The translations under genes and the position numbers were made by a program. A DNA stretch of 64,000 nt from Streptomyces olivaceus (GTDB lineage: Bacteria > Actinomycetota > Actinomycetes > Streptomycetales > Streptomycetaceae), in NCBI RefSeq assembly GCF_000721235.1, contig NZ_JOFH01000007.1, positions 124,001-188,000 of the forward strand, written 5' to 3'. The notes below the pieces were generated by a model. The model ran no database searches, had not been told where the DNA came from, and saw only the letters and a program-made list of their open reading frames with translations. Below are positions 43,323 through 53,376 of the stretch, piece by piece. Position 1 is the stretch's first letter. Each line of letters opens with the position of its first letter.

Positions 43323-45250
43323 TGGCGGGGCCTGCGGGTCGCATGATGGCCGGGGGCGGTCCCGACCAGCGGTCGATGGACTTCAAGGGGTCGGTCAGAC
43401 GGCTCCTCGCCCGGTTCCGGCCGGAACGGGCGACGCTGTTCACGCTGCTGGCGTGCGTCGTCCTCAGCGTCGGCCTCAACGTGGTCGGGCCGAAGATCCT
43501 CGGCCGCGCCACCGACCTGGTCTTCGCGGGCATCGTCGGGCGGGACATGCCGTCCGGTGCCACGAAGGACCAGGTCCTCGCGTCCATGCGCGAGCGCGGT
43601 GACGGCGACGTGGCCGACATGCTCCGCAGCACGGACTTCACGCCGGGGCAGGGCATCGACTTCGGCGCCGTCGGCGAGGTGCTGCTGCTCGCGCTGGCGA
43701 CGTTCTCGGTGGCGGGGCTGCTGATGGTGGTGGCGACGCGGCTGGTGAACCGGTCGGTCAACCGGACGGTGTTCCGGATGCGCGAGGACGTGCAGGCGAA
43801 ACTGTCGAGGCTGCCGCTGTCGTACTTCGACAAGCGGCAGCGCGGCGAGGTGCTGTCCCGGGCGACCAACGACATCGACAACATGCAGCAGACTCTCCAG
43901 CAGTCGATGGGCCAGCTGATCAACTCGCTGCTGACCATCATCGGCGTGCTGGCGATGATGTTCTACGTCTCGTGGATCCTCGCGCTGGTCGCGCTGGTGA
44001 CCGTGCCGCTGTCGTACGTGGTGGCCACGCGAGTGGGCAAGCGGTCGCAGCCGCAGTTCGTGCAGCAGTGGCGCTCGACGGGGCAGCTGAACGCGCACAT
44101 CGAGGAGATGTACACCGGGCACTCGCTGGTGAAGGTGTTCGGGCGGCAGGAGGAGTCGGCGAAGCAGTTCGCCGAGCAGAACGACGCGCTGTACGAGGCG
44201 GGGTTCAGGGCGCAGTTCAACAGCGGGATCATGCAGCCGCTGATGATGTTCGTGTCCAACCTGAACTACGTGCTGGTCGCGGTGGTCGGCGGCCTGCGGG
44301 TGGCCTCGGGCACGCTGTCCATCGGCGACGTGCAGGCCTTCGTCCAGTACTCCCGGCAGTTCTCGATGCCGCTGACGCAGGTCGCGTCGATGGCGAACCT
44401 GGTGCAGTCGGGCGTCGCGTCGGCGGAGCGGATCTTCGAGCTGCTCGACGCCGAGGAGCAGTCCGCGGACCCGATCCCGGGCGCCCGGCCGGAGAACCTG
44501 CGCGGGCGGGTGGAGCTGGAGCACGTCTCCTTCCGCTACGACCCCGAGAAGCCGCTGATCGAGGACCTGTCGCTGAAGGTCGAGCCGGGCCACACGGTCG
44601 CCATCGTCGGCCCGACCGGCGCCGGCAAGACGACCCTGGTCAACCTGCTGATGCGGTTCTACGAGGTCTCCGGCGGCCGGATCACACTGGACGGCGTCGA
44701 CATCGCGAAGATGTCCCGGGACGAGCTGCGGGCCGGCATCGGCATGGTGCTCCAGGACACCTGGCTGTTCGGCGGCACCATCGCGGAGAACATCGCGTAC
44801 GGGGCGTCCCGCGACGTCACCCGCGGGGAGATCGAGGAGGCCGCGCGGGCCGCGCACGCCGACCGATTCGTACGGACGCTGCCCGACGGCTACGACACCG
44901 TGATCGACGACGAGGGCACGGGGGTGAGCGCGGGCGAGAAGCAGCTCGTCACCATCGCGCGGGCGTTCCTGTCCGACCCGGTGATCCTGGTGCTGGACGA
45001 GGCGACGTCGTCCGTGGACACGCGGACGGAGGTGCTGATCCAGAAGGCGATGGCGAAGCTCGCGCACGGGCGGACGTCGTTCGTGATCGCGCACCGGCTG
45101 TCGACGATCCGGGACGCGGACACGATCCTCGTGATGGAGGACGGGGCGATCGTGGAACAGGGCGCGCACGCGGAGCTGCTCGCCGCGGACGGGGCGTACG
45201 CCCGGCTGTACAAGGCGCAGTTCGCGCAGGCGGTGGCCGAGGTGGACTGA
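43322..45250 (+). CDS. ABC exporter half-transporter B (catalytic half)
   Basis: 642 residues from the ATG overlapping the preceding stop. Extra N-terminal 45 residues and an inserted segment after TM1 (about 80-115), six helices, then NBD with Walker A GPTGAGKT and canonical Walker B VLVLDEATSSVD with Glu. Its signature is VSAGEKQL rather than LSGGQ, as expected when the partner carries the consensus signature. It forms a heterodimeric multidrug or lipid exporter with 41589-43322. Confidence 0.94.
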   Translation: MAGPAGRMMAGGGPDQRSMDFKGSVRRLLARFRPERATLFTLLACVVLSVGLNVVGPKILGRATDLVFAGIVGRDMPSGATKDQVLASMRERGDGDVADMLRSTDFTPGQGIDFGAVGEVLLLALATFSVAGLLMVVATRLVNRSVNRTVFRMREDVQAKLSRLPLSYFDKRQRGEVLSRATNDIDNMQQTLQQSMGQLINSLLTIIGVLAMMFYVSWILALVALVTVPLSYVVATRVGKRSQPQFVQQWRSTGQLNAHIEEMYTGHSLVKVFGRQEESAKQFAEQNDALYEAGFRAQFNSGIMQPLMMFVSNLNYVLVAVVGGLRVASGTLSIGDVQAFVQYSRQFSMPLTQVASMANLVQSGVASAERIFELLDAEEQSADPIPGARPENLRGRVELEHVSFRYDPEKPLIEDLSLKVEPGHTVAIVGPTGAGKTTLVNLLMRFYEVSGGRITLDGVDIAKMSRDELRAGIGMVLQDTWLFGGTIAENIAYGASRDVTRGEIEEAARAAHADRFVRTLPDGYDTVIDDEGTGVSAGEKQLVTIARAFLSDPVILVLDEATSSVDTRTEVLIQKAMAKLAHGRTSFVIAHRLSTIRDADTILVMEDGAIVEQGAHAELLAADGAYARLYKAQFAQAVAEVD

Positions 45251-45351
45251 GGGGCGGGGCTCGGGAGCCGGGAACGCGGTGGCCGGGAGCGCGGTGGCTG
45301 GGGGCGCGGGCTGAAGCGTTGCCCGGCGTCGGGGTGCCGCTGCGCCCACCC

Positions 45352-45369
45352 GTGCCGCCCCGGCGGCAC
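45352..45369. terminator. Hairpin between convergent ABC and hrdA genes
   Basis: GTGCCGCC and GGCGGCAC arms around CC (the last pairs probably open to enlarge the loop), 19 bp from the end of hrdA. The gap before it, 45251-45340, is G-rich with short imperfect repeats of CGCGGTGGCYGGG. Confidence 0.55.
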
Positions 45370-45388
45370 GACTGCCCGCAGCTGGGGG

Positions 45389-46486
45389 CTAGTCCAGGTA
45401 GCCCCTGAGCTGGTCCGCGTAGGCGTGGTCGCGGAGTTTGCTGAGGGTTTTGGACTCGATCTGGCGGATGCGCTCCCGGGTGACGCCGAAGAGGCGGCCT
45501 ATCTCCTCCAGGGTGCGGGGGCGGCCGTCGACGAGGCCGTAGCGGAGCTGGACGACCTTGCGCTCGCGTTCGCCGAGGGTGGACAGGACCGCCTCCAGGT
45601 GCTGGCGCAGCAGCAGGAACGCGGCCGACTCGACGGGGCTGGCGGCGTCGCCGTCCTCTATCAGGTCGCCGAGGGCGACCTCGTCCTCCTCGCCGACCGG
45701 GGTGTGCAGCGAGACCGGTTCCTGGGCCAGGCGCAGCACTTCGCCGACCCGTTCGGCGGGCAGGTCCAGGTGGGCGGCGACCTCCTGCGAGGTCGGCTCG
45801 CAGCCGCGTTCCTGGAGCATGCGGCGCTGGACGCGGACCACCCGGTTGATCAGCTCCACGACGTGGACGGGGACGCGGATGGTGCGGGCCTGGTCGGCCA
45901 GGGCGCGGGACATGGCCTGGCGGATCCACCAGGTGGCGTAGGTGGAGAACTTGTAGCCCCGGGCGTAGTCGAACTTCTCCACGGCCCGGATCAGCCCCAG
46001 GTTCCCCTCCTGGACCAGGTCGAGCATGGTCAGTCCGCGCCCGACGTACCGCTTGGCCACCGACACCACGAGCCGCAGGTTCGCCTCGATCAGGCGCCGT
46101 TTGGCGACGCGTCCCAGGACGACGAGCCGGTCCAGGTCGAGGGCGAGCCGCTCGTCCGGGCCGGGGGTGCGCCGCAGCTTCTCCTCCGCGAACAGCCCGG
46201 CCTCCACGCGCCGGGCGAGGTCGACCTCCTCGGCGGCCGTGAGCAGGGGGATGCGCCCGATCTCGCGCAGGTACTGCCGGAACAGGTCGGAGGAGGGCCC
46301 GCCGGACTCCGTGCGGGTCGGCGGCGGCGGTTCGGCGGGCTCGGGGGCGTCCGCCGGGCGGCCGGGGCGGTGCGCGGCCGGCGCGGCACCGGGCTGCGCG
46401 GGCATCGCGACGAGCAGTCCGCGCTCCGCGTCCGGCTCCGCGCCGCCGGTACCGGTGTCGGACTGGGTGAGGGTCTGGGTCTGCAC
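45389..46486 (-). CDS. hrdA: Principal-like sigma-70 factor, HrdA type
   Basis: 365 residues from a GTG at 46486 with GGAGG 8 nt before; the longer open frame upstream is a shadow of dnaG. Region 1.2 [32 protein letters not shown], region 2 [40 protein letters not shown] and [14 protein letters not shown], region 3, and region 4 helix-turn-helix [29 protein letters not shown]. It lacks the long N-terminus of HrdB. Position beside dnaG matches hrdA of S. coelicolor, a non-essential group 2 sigma factor. Confidence 0.92.
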   Translation of the reverse strand: MQTQTLTQSDTGTGGAEPDAERGLLVAMPAQPGAAPAAHRPGRPADAPEPAEPPPPTRTESGGPSSDLFRQYLREIGRIPLLTAAEEVDLARRVEAGLFAEEKLRRTPGPDERLALDLDRLVVLGRVAKRRLIEANLRLVVSVAKRYVGRGLTMLDLVQEGNLGLIRAVEKFDYARGYKFSTYATWWIRQAMSRALADQARTIRVPVHVVELINRVVRVQRRMLQERGCEPTSQEVAAHLDLPAERVGEVLRLAQEPVSLHTPVGEEDEVALGDLIEDGDAASPVESAAFLLLRQHLEAVLSTLGERERKVVQLRYGLVDGRPRTLEEIGRLFGVTRERIRQIESKTLSKLRDHAYADQLRGYLD

Positions 46487-46791
46487 GGGGGCGACCTCCA
46501 GGATGGACGCGGCCGGCGGGGGCCGGCGGCGGTACTTCGGGGGCGGAGCCGGCTCGCTCGCCGCTGCCCGCCCCGTACGCGTGGAACGCGGCCACGGGGA
46601 TCGACGACCCGCGGGGGCGTGACGGGCCGCGCTCCGAGGACTCGGGTACCGCCCCCAGTGTGGGGTACGACACATCGCCGCCACGAGAGGCGTGCGACGA
46701 CTTTTTGCGTCCGGGCCGTGACCGGACGTCACCCGAAAGTGGCCGGGGCCCGTTCGACGACGGGACGGCGACGGGGCCTGGACGACGGGAT
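46487..46791. other. hrdA-dnaG intergenic region
   Basis: 305 bp containing the hrdA promoter region downstream of dnaG. No gene or terminator is clear. Confidence 0.5.
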
Positions 46792-48705
46792 CTAGAGGGC
46801 GGCGGCGCCGTGGGTGCGCAGCGTCTGGTCGTACTGCTGGAGGACCCACAGCTCGTTCTGCACGGCGGTGAGTTCGGCGGGGTCGCCGTGGCCGGAGAGG
46901 CGGGCGAGGCGGCCGTTGACGTCGTGCACGCGGCGCTCGACGGCCCGGCGCCGCACCCTGACCAGCACCTCGCCCGCGTACATCTCGTCGACCGCGCGGC
47001 GCATGATCGCCTCCACCGCCAGTTCGGTCACCGTGGCGCGCACCGCGTCGTCGGGAGCGGCCTCGCGGACCCGGACCAGGTAGTCCTGCGGGTCCTGGAC
47101 GCCGAACTCGGCGCCGCCCGCCTCCAGGATCGCCTCGCGCACGGCGGCGTAGGGCGGGGCGGTGAACTCGTCGACGCCGTACGCGTCGAAGGCCGGGGAG
47201 ACCAGGTCGGGGCGTTGGAGGGCGAGCTTGAGGAGTTCGCGTTCGGTGGCGAAGACCGGGTTGCGGAGGTTGAGGGCGGGGCCCGGGGCCGCCGCCCGTG
47301 CGGGGGCCGCCTGCTGCTGCGGGGCGGTGCCGCGCTGCCGCTGGTCGGGGGCGGGGCCCTTGCCGCCGCGGTCGCGGGCCCAGCGGGCCAGCTGGGCGAC
47401 CCGCTTGACGACGAACTGGGTGTCGAGGATGCCCAGCATCCCGGCGAGCTGCACGGCGACCTCGTGCTGGGCGCCGCTGTTCTTGATGCGGGCGACGACC
47501 GGGGCGGCCTCGTCGAGCGCGGAGGCGCGGCCGGCCGGGGTGTCCAGGTCGTAGCGGGAGACGATCTGGCGCAGCGCGAACTCGAAGAGCGGGGTGCGCG
47601 GCTCCGCCAGGTCGGCGACCGCGTCGTCGCCCTTGGCCAGGCGCAGGTCGCAGGGGTCCATGCCGTCGGGGGCGATGGCGATGTAGGTCTCGGCGGCGAA
47701 CTTCTGGTCGTCCTCGAAGGCGCGCAGGGCCGCCTTCTGGCCGGCCGCGTCGCCGTCGAAGGTGAAGATCACGCGGGCCGAGCCGTTGTCCATGAGGAGT
47801 CGGCGCAGGATCTTGATGTGGTCGCCGCCGAAGGCCGTGCCGCAGGTCGCGATGGCCGTGGTGACACCGGCGAGGTGGCAGGCCATGACGTCCGTGTAGC
47901 CCTCGACGACCACGGCGCGGGACGCCTTGGCGATGTCCTTCTTGGCGAGGTCGATGCCGTAGAGCATCTGGGACTTCTTGTAGATGGCCGTCTCGGGGGT
48001 GTTCAGGTACTTCGGGCCGTTGTCCGCCTCGTAGAGCTTGCGGGCGCCGAAGCCGACGACGTCGCCGCCGATGTCGCGGATGGGCCACATCAGCCGGCCG
48101 CGGAAGCGGTCGATGGGGCCGCGGCGGCCCTCCTGGGAGAGGCCGGAGAGCAGCAGCTCCTTGTCGCTGAAGCCCTTGCCGCGCAGGAAGCGGGTGAGGT
48201 GGTCCCAGCCCTGGGGGCTGTAGCCGACGCCGAAGTGCTGTGCGGCGGCCTGGTCGAAGCCGCGCTCGGCGAGGAAGGCGCGGCCGGTCTCCGCCTCGGG
48301 GCCGGTCGCGAGCTGCTCCGCGTACCACTCGGCGGCGATCTTGTGGGCCTCGACGAGGCGGATGCGCTCGCCGCGCTGGTGGGTCGGGTTGTACCCGCCC
48401 TCCTCGTAGCGCAGCGTGATGCCGGCCTGGCCGGCCAGGCGCTCGACCGCCTCCGAGAAGGTGAGGTGGTCGATCTTCATCACGAACGTGATGGTGTCGC
48501 CGCCCTCCTGGCAGCCGAAGCAGTGGAAGAACCCCTTGCTCGGACTGACCTGGAAGGACGGCGACTTCTCGTCGTGGAAGGGGCACAGCCCCTTGAGGTT
48601 GCCGCCGCCGGCGTTGCGCAGCTGGAGGTACTCCGAGACGACGGCGTCGATCGGGACCGCGTCCCGTACCGCCTTCACGTCCTCGTCGTTGATCCGTCCT
48701 GCCAC
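46792..48705 (-). CDS. dnaG: DNA primase
   Basis: 637 residues. CHC2 zinc finger near the N-terminus ([11 protein letters not shown] and [12 protein letters not shown]), RNA-polymerase core, Toprim motifs [11 protein letters not shown] and [10 protein letters not shown] with catalytic Glu and Asp residues, and a C-terminal helical DnaB-interacting domain (from about residue 480). It makes primers at the replication fork. No ribosome binding site stronger than TGAAGTC... is seen before the ATG at 48705, but the N-terminus [15 protein letters not shown] matches the family. Confidence 0.96.
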   Translation of the reverse strand: MAGRINDEDVKAVRDAVPIDAVVSEYLQLRNAGGGNLKGLCPFHDEKSPSFQVSPSKGFFHCFGCQEGGDTITFVMKIDHLTFSEAVERLAGQAGITLRYEEGGYNPTHQRGERIRLVEAHKIAAEWYAEQLATGPEAETGRAFLAERGFDQAAAQHFGVGYSPQGWDHLTRFLRGKGFSDKELLLSGLSQEGRRGPIDRFRGRLMWPIRDIGGDVVGFGARKLYEADNGPKYLNTPETAIYKKSQMLYGIDLAKKDIAKASRAVVVEGYTDVMACHLAGVTTAIATCGTAFGGDHIKILRRLLMDNGSARVIFTFDGDAAGQKAALRAFEDDQKFAAETYIAIAPDGMDPCDLRLAKGDDAVADLAEPRTPLFEFALRQIVSRYDLDTPAGRASALDEAAPVVARIKNSGAQHEVAVQLAGMLGILDTQFVVKRVAQLARWARDRGGKGPAPDQRQRGTAPQQQAAPARAAAPGPALNLRNPVFATERELLKLALQRPDLVSPAFDAYGVDEFTAPPYAAVREAILEAGGAEFGVQDPQDYLVRVREAAPDDAVRATVTELAVEAIMRRAVDEMYAGEVLVRVRRRAVERRVHDVNGRLARLSGHGDPAELTAVQNELWVLQQYDQTLRTHGAAAL

Positions 48706-48734
48706 GCGTGAAGTCTACGGCGACCGGCCGGCAG

Positions 48735-50000
48735 CTATGCGACGAGGCTGTCCAGCGGGACGTGCGGGTCGGCGAGGGCGTCCGTGTCCACCGGGGACTT
48801 CGAGCGGATCAGCTGCTGGATCGGCTCCGTGACGTCCCACACGTTGACGTTCATCCCGGCCAGCACCCGGCCCTCCTTCACCCAGAAGGCGACGAACTCG
48901 CGCTTCGCCGCGTCCCCGCGGATCACCACCTGGTCGTACGACCCGGCCGGCGCCCAGCCGGAGTACTCCATGCCCAGGTCGTACTGGTCGGTGAAGAAGT
49001 AGGGCACGCGGTCGTGGGCGAGGCCCTTGCCGAGCATCGCGCGGGCGGCGGCCGGACCGCCGTTGAGGGCGTTCGCCCAGTGCTCCACGCGCAGGTTCGT
49101 GTCGAACAGGGCGTGGTGGAAGGAGGCGACGTCACCGGCCGCGTAGACGTCCGGGTCGGAGGTGCGCAGGTGGTCGTCGACGACGATGCCGCCGCCGGCC
49201 GCGCGGTCGGCGATCTCCAGGCCCGCGGCCTGGGCGAGCGCGGTGCGCGGGGCGGCGCCGATCGCCGCGAGGACGTCGTGCGCCGGGTGCTCCTCGCCGT
49301 CGTCGGTACGGGCGGCCAGCACCACGCCGTCCTGGCCGACGATCTCGGTCAGCCGGACGCCGAAGCGGAACCGGACGCCGTGCGCCTCGTGCAGCTCGGC
49401 GAAGAGGGCGCCCAGCTCGGGGCCGAGGACGCCGTGCAGCGGGGTCGGACCCGGCTCGACGACGGTGACCTCCGCCCCGTACTCGCGGGCCGCCGCCGCG
49501 ACCTCCAGGCCGATCCAGCCGGCGCCGGCGATCACGAGGTGGCCGTTGTCCCGGCCGAGGGTGGCGAGGACGCCCTTGAGGCGCTCGGCGTGGGCGAGGC
49601 GCCGCAGGTGGTGGACGCCCGCCAGGCCGGTACCGGGGACGTCGAGGCGGCGGGGTTCGGCGCCGGTGGCGAGGAGCAGCTTGTCGTACCTGACGTGGGT
49701 GCCGTCGTCGCCGTAGTGGACGGTCTTGGCGGCGCGGTCGATCGCGACGACGGTCTGGCCGAGGTGCAGCTCGATGTCGTGCTGCGCGTACCAGGCGGGT
49801 TCGTGGACGAAGACGCTGTCGCGCTCCTCCTTGCCGAGGAGGTAGCCCTTGGACAGGGGCGGGCGTTCGTAGGGGTGGTCGCGTTCGTCGCAGACGAGGA
49901 TCACCCGGCCGGTGAATCCCTCCGTGCGGAGCGTCTCGGCCGCTTTCGCGCCCGCCAGGCCGCCTCCGACGATGACGAATGTCTGATCCGCGTCGACCAC
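48735..50000 (-). CDS. NAD(P)/FAD-dependent ferredoxin or nitrite reductase-like oxidoreductase
   Basis: 421 residues. FAD site [31 protein letters not shown](P) site [16 protein letters not shown] and second FAD motif VYAAGDVA, ending with the reductase C domain ([29 protein letters not shown]). This is the BphA4/rubredoxin-reductase-like group that passes electrons to ferredoxins. Near nitrate and sirohaem genes it may supply reductant, but such reductases are also general. It lies 30 bp upstream of dnaG, same strand. Confidence 0.92.
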   Translation of the reverse strand: MVDADQTFVIVGGGLAGAKAAETLRTEGFTGRVILVCDERDHPYERPPLSKGYLLGKEERDSVFVHEPAWYAQHDIELHLGQTVVAIDRAAKTVHYGDDGTHVRYDKLLLATGAEPRRLDVPGTGLAGVHHLRRLAHAERLKGVLATLGRDNGHLVIAGAGWIGLEVAAAAREYGAEVTVVEPGPTPLHGVLGPELGALFAELHEAHGVRFRFGVRLTEIVGQDGVVLAARTDDGEEHPAHDVLAAIGAAPRTALAQAAGLEIADRAAGGGIVVDDHLRTSDPDVYAAGDVASFHHALFDTNLRVEHWANALNGGPAAARAMLGKGLAHDRVPYFFTDQYDLGMEYSGWAPAGSYDQVVIRGDAAKREFVAFWVKEGRVLAGMNVNVWDVTEPIQQLIRSKSPVDTDALADPHVPLDSLVA

Positions 50001-50163
50001 TTGTTTGCCTCCTCGTCAGGGTGCCGCCACATGCGAGCGTCCCGCACGCGGCGTGGTGCGGGAAGGGGGAGTGACCCGATCGGGCTCGATCAGGCCACGG
50101 CGTGCCGTGTTCCGGAGGCCGTTCCCGGAGTGCGGCCGGGGCCCGCACGTCCCGCGGCCAGTG

Positions 50164-51438
50164 TCACTGATGCCCCGTCAGGCGGGCGTGAAGCGAACGG
50201 GCCGAGGCGTCGGTGAGGGAGGCTATCTGGTCGACGATCACCCGTTTGCGGGCCCGGTCGTCGCCGGCCGCGTCGAAGAGGGCGCGGAACTGGGGGTCGA
50301 GCCCGTCCGGCGCGCGGGCGGTGAGCGCCTCGGCCAGTTCGGCGACGACGATCCGCTGGTCGGCGCGGAGCCGCTCCTGCTCGGTGCGCTGCATGACGTA
50401 GCGGACGGCCACCGCCTTGAGGACGGCGCACTCCGCGCGGGTCCCGCGGGGCACGACCAGTTCGGCGGCGTACCGGGTGAGCCGTCCGGCGCCGTACGCG
50501 GCCCGGGTGGCGGTCTCGGCGGCGAGGCAGAAGCGGCCGATGAGCTGGCTGGTGGCGTCCTTCAGCCGGGCCTGGGCGACCGCCGATCCGTCGTAGCCGT
50601 GCGGCCACCAGTCCTGGGCGAGGAGCCGGTCGAGGGCGGCCGCCAGTTCGGCGTGGTCGGTGCCCTCCGGGACGTACCGGCCGACGGCGATCCCGAAGAC
50701 GGCCTCGCGCTCGGGGTCGGCGAGCAGGCAGTTCGGGTCGATGTGGCCGGCGTGCAGGCCGTCCTCCAGGTCGTGCACGGAGTACGCCACGTCGTCGGCC
50801 CAGTCCATCACCTGGGCCTCGAAGCAGGTGCGGGCGGCGGGGGCGCCCTCGCGGAGCCACGCGAAGACGGGCCGGTCGTCGTCGTACACGCCGAACTTGG
50901 TCGAGGCCGGGCCGCCGGGGTGGGCGCCCCTCGGCCACGGGTACTTGGTGGCGGCGTCGAGCGTGGCGCGGGTGAGGTTGAGGCCGACCGGGCCGTCCTC
51001 GGTGAACCGCTTGGGCTCGATGCGGGTCAGGAGCCGCAGGGACTGGGCGTTGCCCTCGAAGCCGCCGCAGTCCTCGGCGAACGCGTTGAGCGCCTGTTCG
51101 CCGTTGTGCCCGAAGGGCGGGTGTCCCAGGTCGTGGGCGAGGCAGGCCGCCTCGACGAGGTCCGGGTCGCACCCGAGGGCGGCGCCGAGATCCCGGCCGA
51201 CCTGGGCGCACTCCAGGGAGTGCGTGAGACGGGTGCGCGGGCTGGCGTCCCACACCGGGCTGCCCTCCCCCGGCGCGACGACCTGCGTCTTCCCGGCGAG
51301 GCGCCGCAGCGCGGCGGAGTGCAGGATGCGGGCGCGGTCGCGCTGGAAGGCGGTGCGGCCGGGGCGTTTGTCCGGCTCGGGGGCGTAGCGGGCCGCCGAC
51401 GCGGGGTCGTACGGGGATGCGGGTGCGGTGCCTTCCAT
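50164..51438 (-). CDS. dgt: Deoxyguanosinetriphosphate triphosphohydrolase-like protein
   Basis: 424 residues. HD-domain metal site: [34 protein letters not shown] and the later [16 protein letters not shown] supply His/Asp ligands. Dgt family enzymes remove triphosphate from dGTP and sister dNTPs, controlling pools. Position upstream of dnaG in actinobacteria is common. Confidence 0.95.
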   Translation of the reverse strand: MEGTAPASPYDPASAARYAPEPDKRPGRTAFQRDRARILHSAALRRLAGKTQVVAPGEGSPVWDASPRTRLTHSLECAQVGRDLGAALGCDPDLVEAACLAHDLGHPPFGHNGEQALNAFAEDCGGFEGNAQSLRLLTRIEPKRFTEDGPVGLNLTRATLDAATKYPWPRGAHPGGPASTKFGVYDDDRPVFAWLREGAPAARTCFEAQVMDWADDVAYSVHDLEDGLHAGHIDPNCLLADPEREAVFGIAVGRYVPEGTDHAELAAALDRLLAQDWWPHGYDGSAVAQARLKDATSQLIGRFCLAAETATRAAYGAGRLTRYAAELVVPRGTRAECAVLKAVAVRYVMQRTEQERLRADQRIVVAELAEALTARAPDGLDPQFRALFDAAGDDRARKRVIVDQIASLTDASARSLHARLTGHQ

Positions 51439-51520
51439 GTCAGGAACAGTACGGGGAAGGTCTGACAGCCGCGGCCCGCTGGCGGGGCCGTCGCCGCCGG
51501 GCGGTGGCGGTCCCGGCCCG

Positions 51521-52372
51521 CTACGGGACCAGCGCCGCCCGGCGTGCGGCGGTGCCGACCGTCCGCAGCGCCTCGTCGTAGCGGTGCAGGAGCAGGCGGG
51601 CCATCGCCGGGTGGGTGCCCAGCGGCGCGGAGACGATCCAGGGGGCGGCGGCCGCGCACTCCGTGGCGAAGCGGCCCGGGGCCGTGAAGCACGAGGCGAC
51701 GGCGACGCGGCGGTAACCCCGGGCCGTCAGGGCGCGGACCGCCTCCGGGACCGTCGGGGCCGCCGCCGAGGCGTACGCGGGGAGCACCGGGACGCCCAGG
51801 CGGGCCGCGAGGTGGGTGGCCGTGCGGGCGGTGCCGGCCCGGGACTGGGGGTCCCGGGAGCCGGCGGAGGCGAGGACCACGGCCCCGTCGGCCGGGACGC
51901 GGGCGGGCCAGCCCGCCTCCAGGAGTCGGGCGTGGAGGGCGTCGACGAGCAGGGGGTGCGGACCCAGCGGGGCGGCCACCCGGGTGCGCGCGGGGAAGGC
52001 CCCGGCCATCTCCGGGATGTCGCGGGTGACGTGGTGGCCGCGGCTGAGCAGGAGCGGGACCAGGACGGCGGGCTCGGCGTCGCCGAGGGCGCCGAGCGTG
52101 TCGGGCAGCAGGGGCTCGTTCAGCTCGATGTGGCCGAGGTGCACCGGCAGGGCGGGGCGCAGGGCGCGGACCTCGCCGAGGAGCGCCCGTACGGTGCTCA
52201 GTGCGCGCGGGTCGCGGCTGCCGTGGGCGACGACGACCAGGGCGGGGGCGGGGGTGGGGGCTGGGGCCCCGGGGAGCGCCGTACGCGCCGGGCCGGTCGC
52301 CCGGGCCTTCGTACCCGCCGCCGTCCTCGTCGTGCCGCCCGTCCGTGTGCCCGTCCGTGTCGTCGCCGTCAT
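51521..52372 (-). CDS. Sirohydrochlorin chelatase (CbiX family)
   Basis: 283 residues with a Thr/Arg/Gly-rich leader of about 45 residues that may not all be translated. Two tandem CbiX-like halves begin [11 protein letters not shown] and [11 protein letters not shown]. The first keeps the metal-binding His (AHGS) and GHH (SRGHHVTRD), while the second has Ser-Ala in place of His. It inserts Fe or Co into sirohydrochlorin for sirohaem, the cofactor of nitrite and sulfite reductases, in keeping with the nitrate reductase-like gene nearby. Confidence 0.9.
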   Translation of the reverse strand: MTATTRTGTRTGGTTRTAAGTKARATGPARTALPGAPAPTPAPALVVVAHGSRDPRALSTVRALLGEVRALRPALPVHLGHIELNEPLLPDTLGALGDAEPAVLVPLLLSRGHHVTRDIPEMAGAFPARTRVAAPLGPHPLLVDALHARLLEAGWPARVPADGAVVLASAGSRDPQSRAGTARTATHLAARLGVPVLPAYASAAAPTVPEAVRALTARGYRRVAVASCFTAPGRFATECAAAAPWIVSAPLGTHPAMARLLLHRYDEALRTVGTAARRAALVP

Positions 52373-52447
52373 GCGTCGAGGGTGGCCGCCTGACGTTGCC
52401 TCCCCGTTGCGGGGGTGTCACGGAGGTTTACGGTTCGGTTCACACGG

Positions 52448-52536
52448 CGCCCCGGCACCCGGTGAAACCGGACGGCCCGCGCCCGGGCGCCGGTGGAACC
52501 GGACGGTCCGCCCCGGCACCCGGTGAACCGGACGGT
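52448..52536. repeat. Three tandem ~30-bp imperfect repeats
   Basis: Units built on CACCCGGTGAAACCGGACGG recur three times with small changes between the divergent chelatase and SanA-like genes. Each unit contains a small CCGGT-ACCGG inverted repeat. Possible regulatory array or slippage repeat. Confidence 0.6.
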
Positions 52537-52586
52537 CCCCCCGGGCGTCCCTGGTGGCAGGAACCCACCGGGGAGGGAATCGTCCG

Positions 52587-53273
52587 ATGCGCCGCCCGAG
52601 ACTCCGCAGACCGCGCCTGCCGCGCACCCGCACGGGACGGCGGAGGCTGATCCAGGCGGCCGTGGCGGCATGCGTGCTGGCGCTGCTGCCCGCGACGTGG
52701 CTGCGCCTGGTCACCGACGACCGGCTGCGTACCGTCGCCGACGTGCCGCGCACCGAGGTCGCCGTCGTCTTCGGCGCCGGGCTGTGGGACGGGGAGCCGT
52801 CGCCGTACCTGGCGCACCGGCTGGACGCGGCGGCCGAGCTGTACCGGGCGGGGCGGATCGAGGTCGTCCTCGTGAGCGGGGACAACAGCCGCGAGGAGTA
52901 CGACGAGCCGGACGCCATGCGCGCCTACCTCGTCCGGCACGGCGTGCCCGGCGGGCGGATCGTCAGCGACTACGCGGGCTTCGACACCTGGGACTCCTGC
53001 GTCCGCGCGAAGAAGATTTTCGGCGTCGACCGGGCCGTGCTGATCAGCCAGGGTTTCCACATCCGGCGGGCGGTCGCGCTGTGCCAGGAGGCGGGGGTGG
53101 CGTCGTACGGCGTCGGGGTGGCCGACCGGCACGACGTGACCTGGTACTACGGCGGCGCGCGGGAGGTCCTCGCGGCGGGCAAGGCGGCGGTGGACGCGGT
53201 CTTCGAGCCGGACCCGCACTTCCTCGGCCCGAGGGAGCCGGGGGTGGAGCGGGCCCTCGCCGGTGTGCGGTGA
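52587..53273 (+). CDS. SanA/YdcF-like DUF218 membrane protein
   Basis: 228 residues from an ATG at 52587 with GGAGGG 9 nt before. Arg-rich start, one TM helix (about 21-38, AAVAACVLALLPATWLRL), then a DUF218 domain outside with AVVFGAGLWDGEPS, VVLVSGDNSREEYDEPDAM, FDTWDSCVRA and LISQGFHIRRA. E. coli SanA and ElyC affect envelope integrity and vancomycin tolerance. The molecular activity is unknown. Confidence 0.9.
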   Translation: MRRPRLRRPRLPRTRTGRRRLIQAAVAACVLALLPATWLRLVTDDRLRTVADVPRTEVAVVFGAGLWDGEPSPYLAHRLDAAAELYRAGRIEVVLVSGDNSREEYDEPDAMRAYLVRHGVPGGRIVSDYAGFDTWDSCVRAKKIFGVDRAVLISQGFHIRRAVALCQEAGVASYGVGVADRHDVTWYYGGAREVLAAGKAAVDAVFEPDPHFLGPREPGVERALAGVR

Positions 53274-53291
53274 GGCCGTCCTCACCGCACA
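53264..53291 (+). terminator. Hairpin overlapping the SanA-like stop codon
   Basis: Perfect 12-bp stem TGTGCGGTGAGG / CCTCACCGCACA with CCGT loop. The TGA stop (53271-53273) lies inside the left arm. Confidence 0.75.
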
Positions 53292-53376
53292 GCGCCGGCG
53301 GCGGGGAGGGCACCGTCCCGGCGGCGTAACGGGGCGCCGCACGGTCGCGTAACACGCAAGACGCAGGCTGGGCGGC

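Noticed and set aside
46486..48586. 1065-residue sigma factor running back across dnaG
   Set aside because: The upstream two-thirds is Arg/Pro-rich shadow of dnaG; a GTG with GGAGG at 46486 gives the normal HrdA length.
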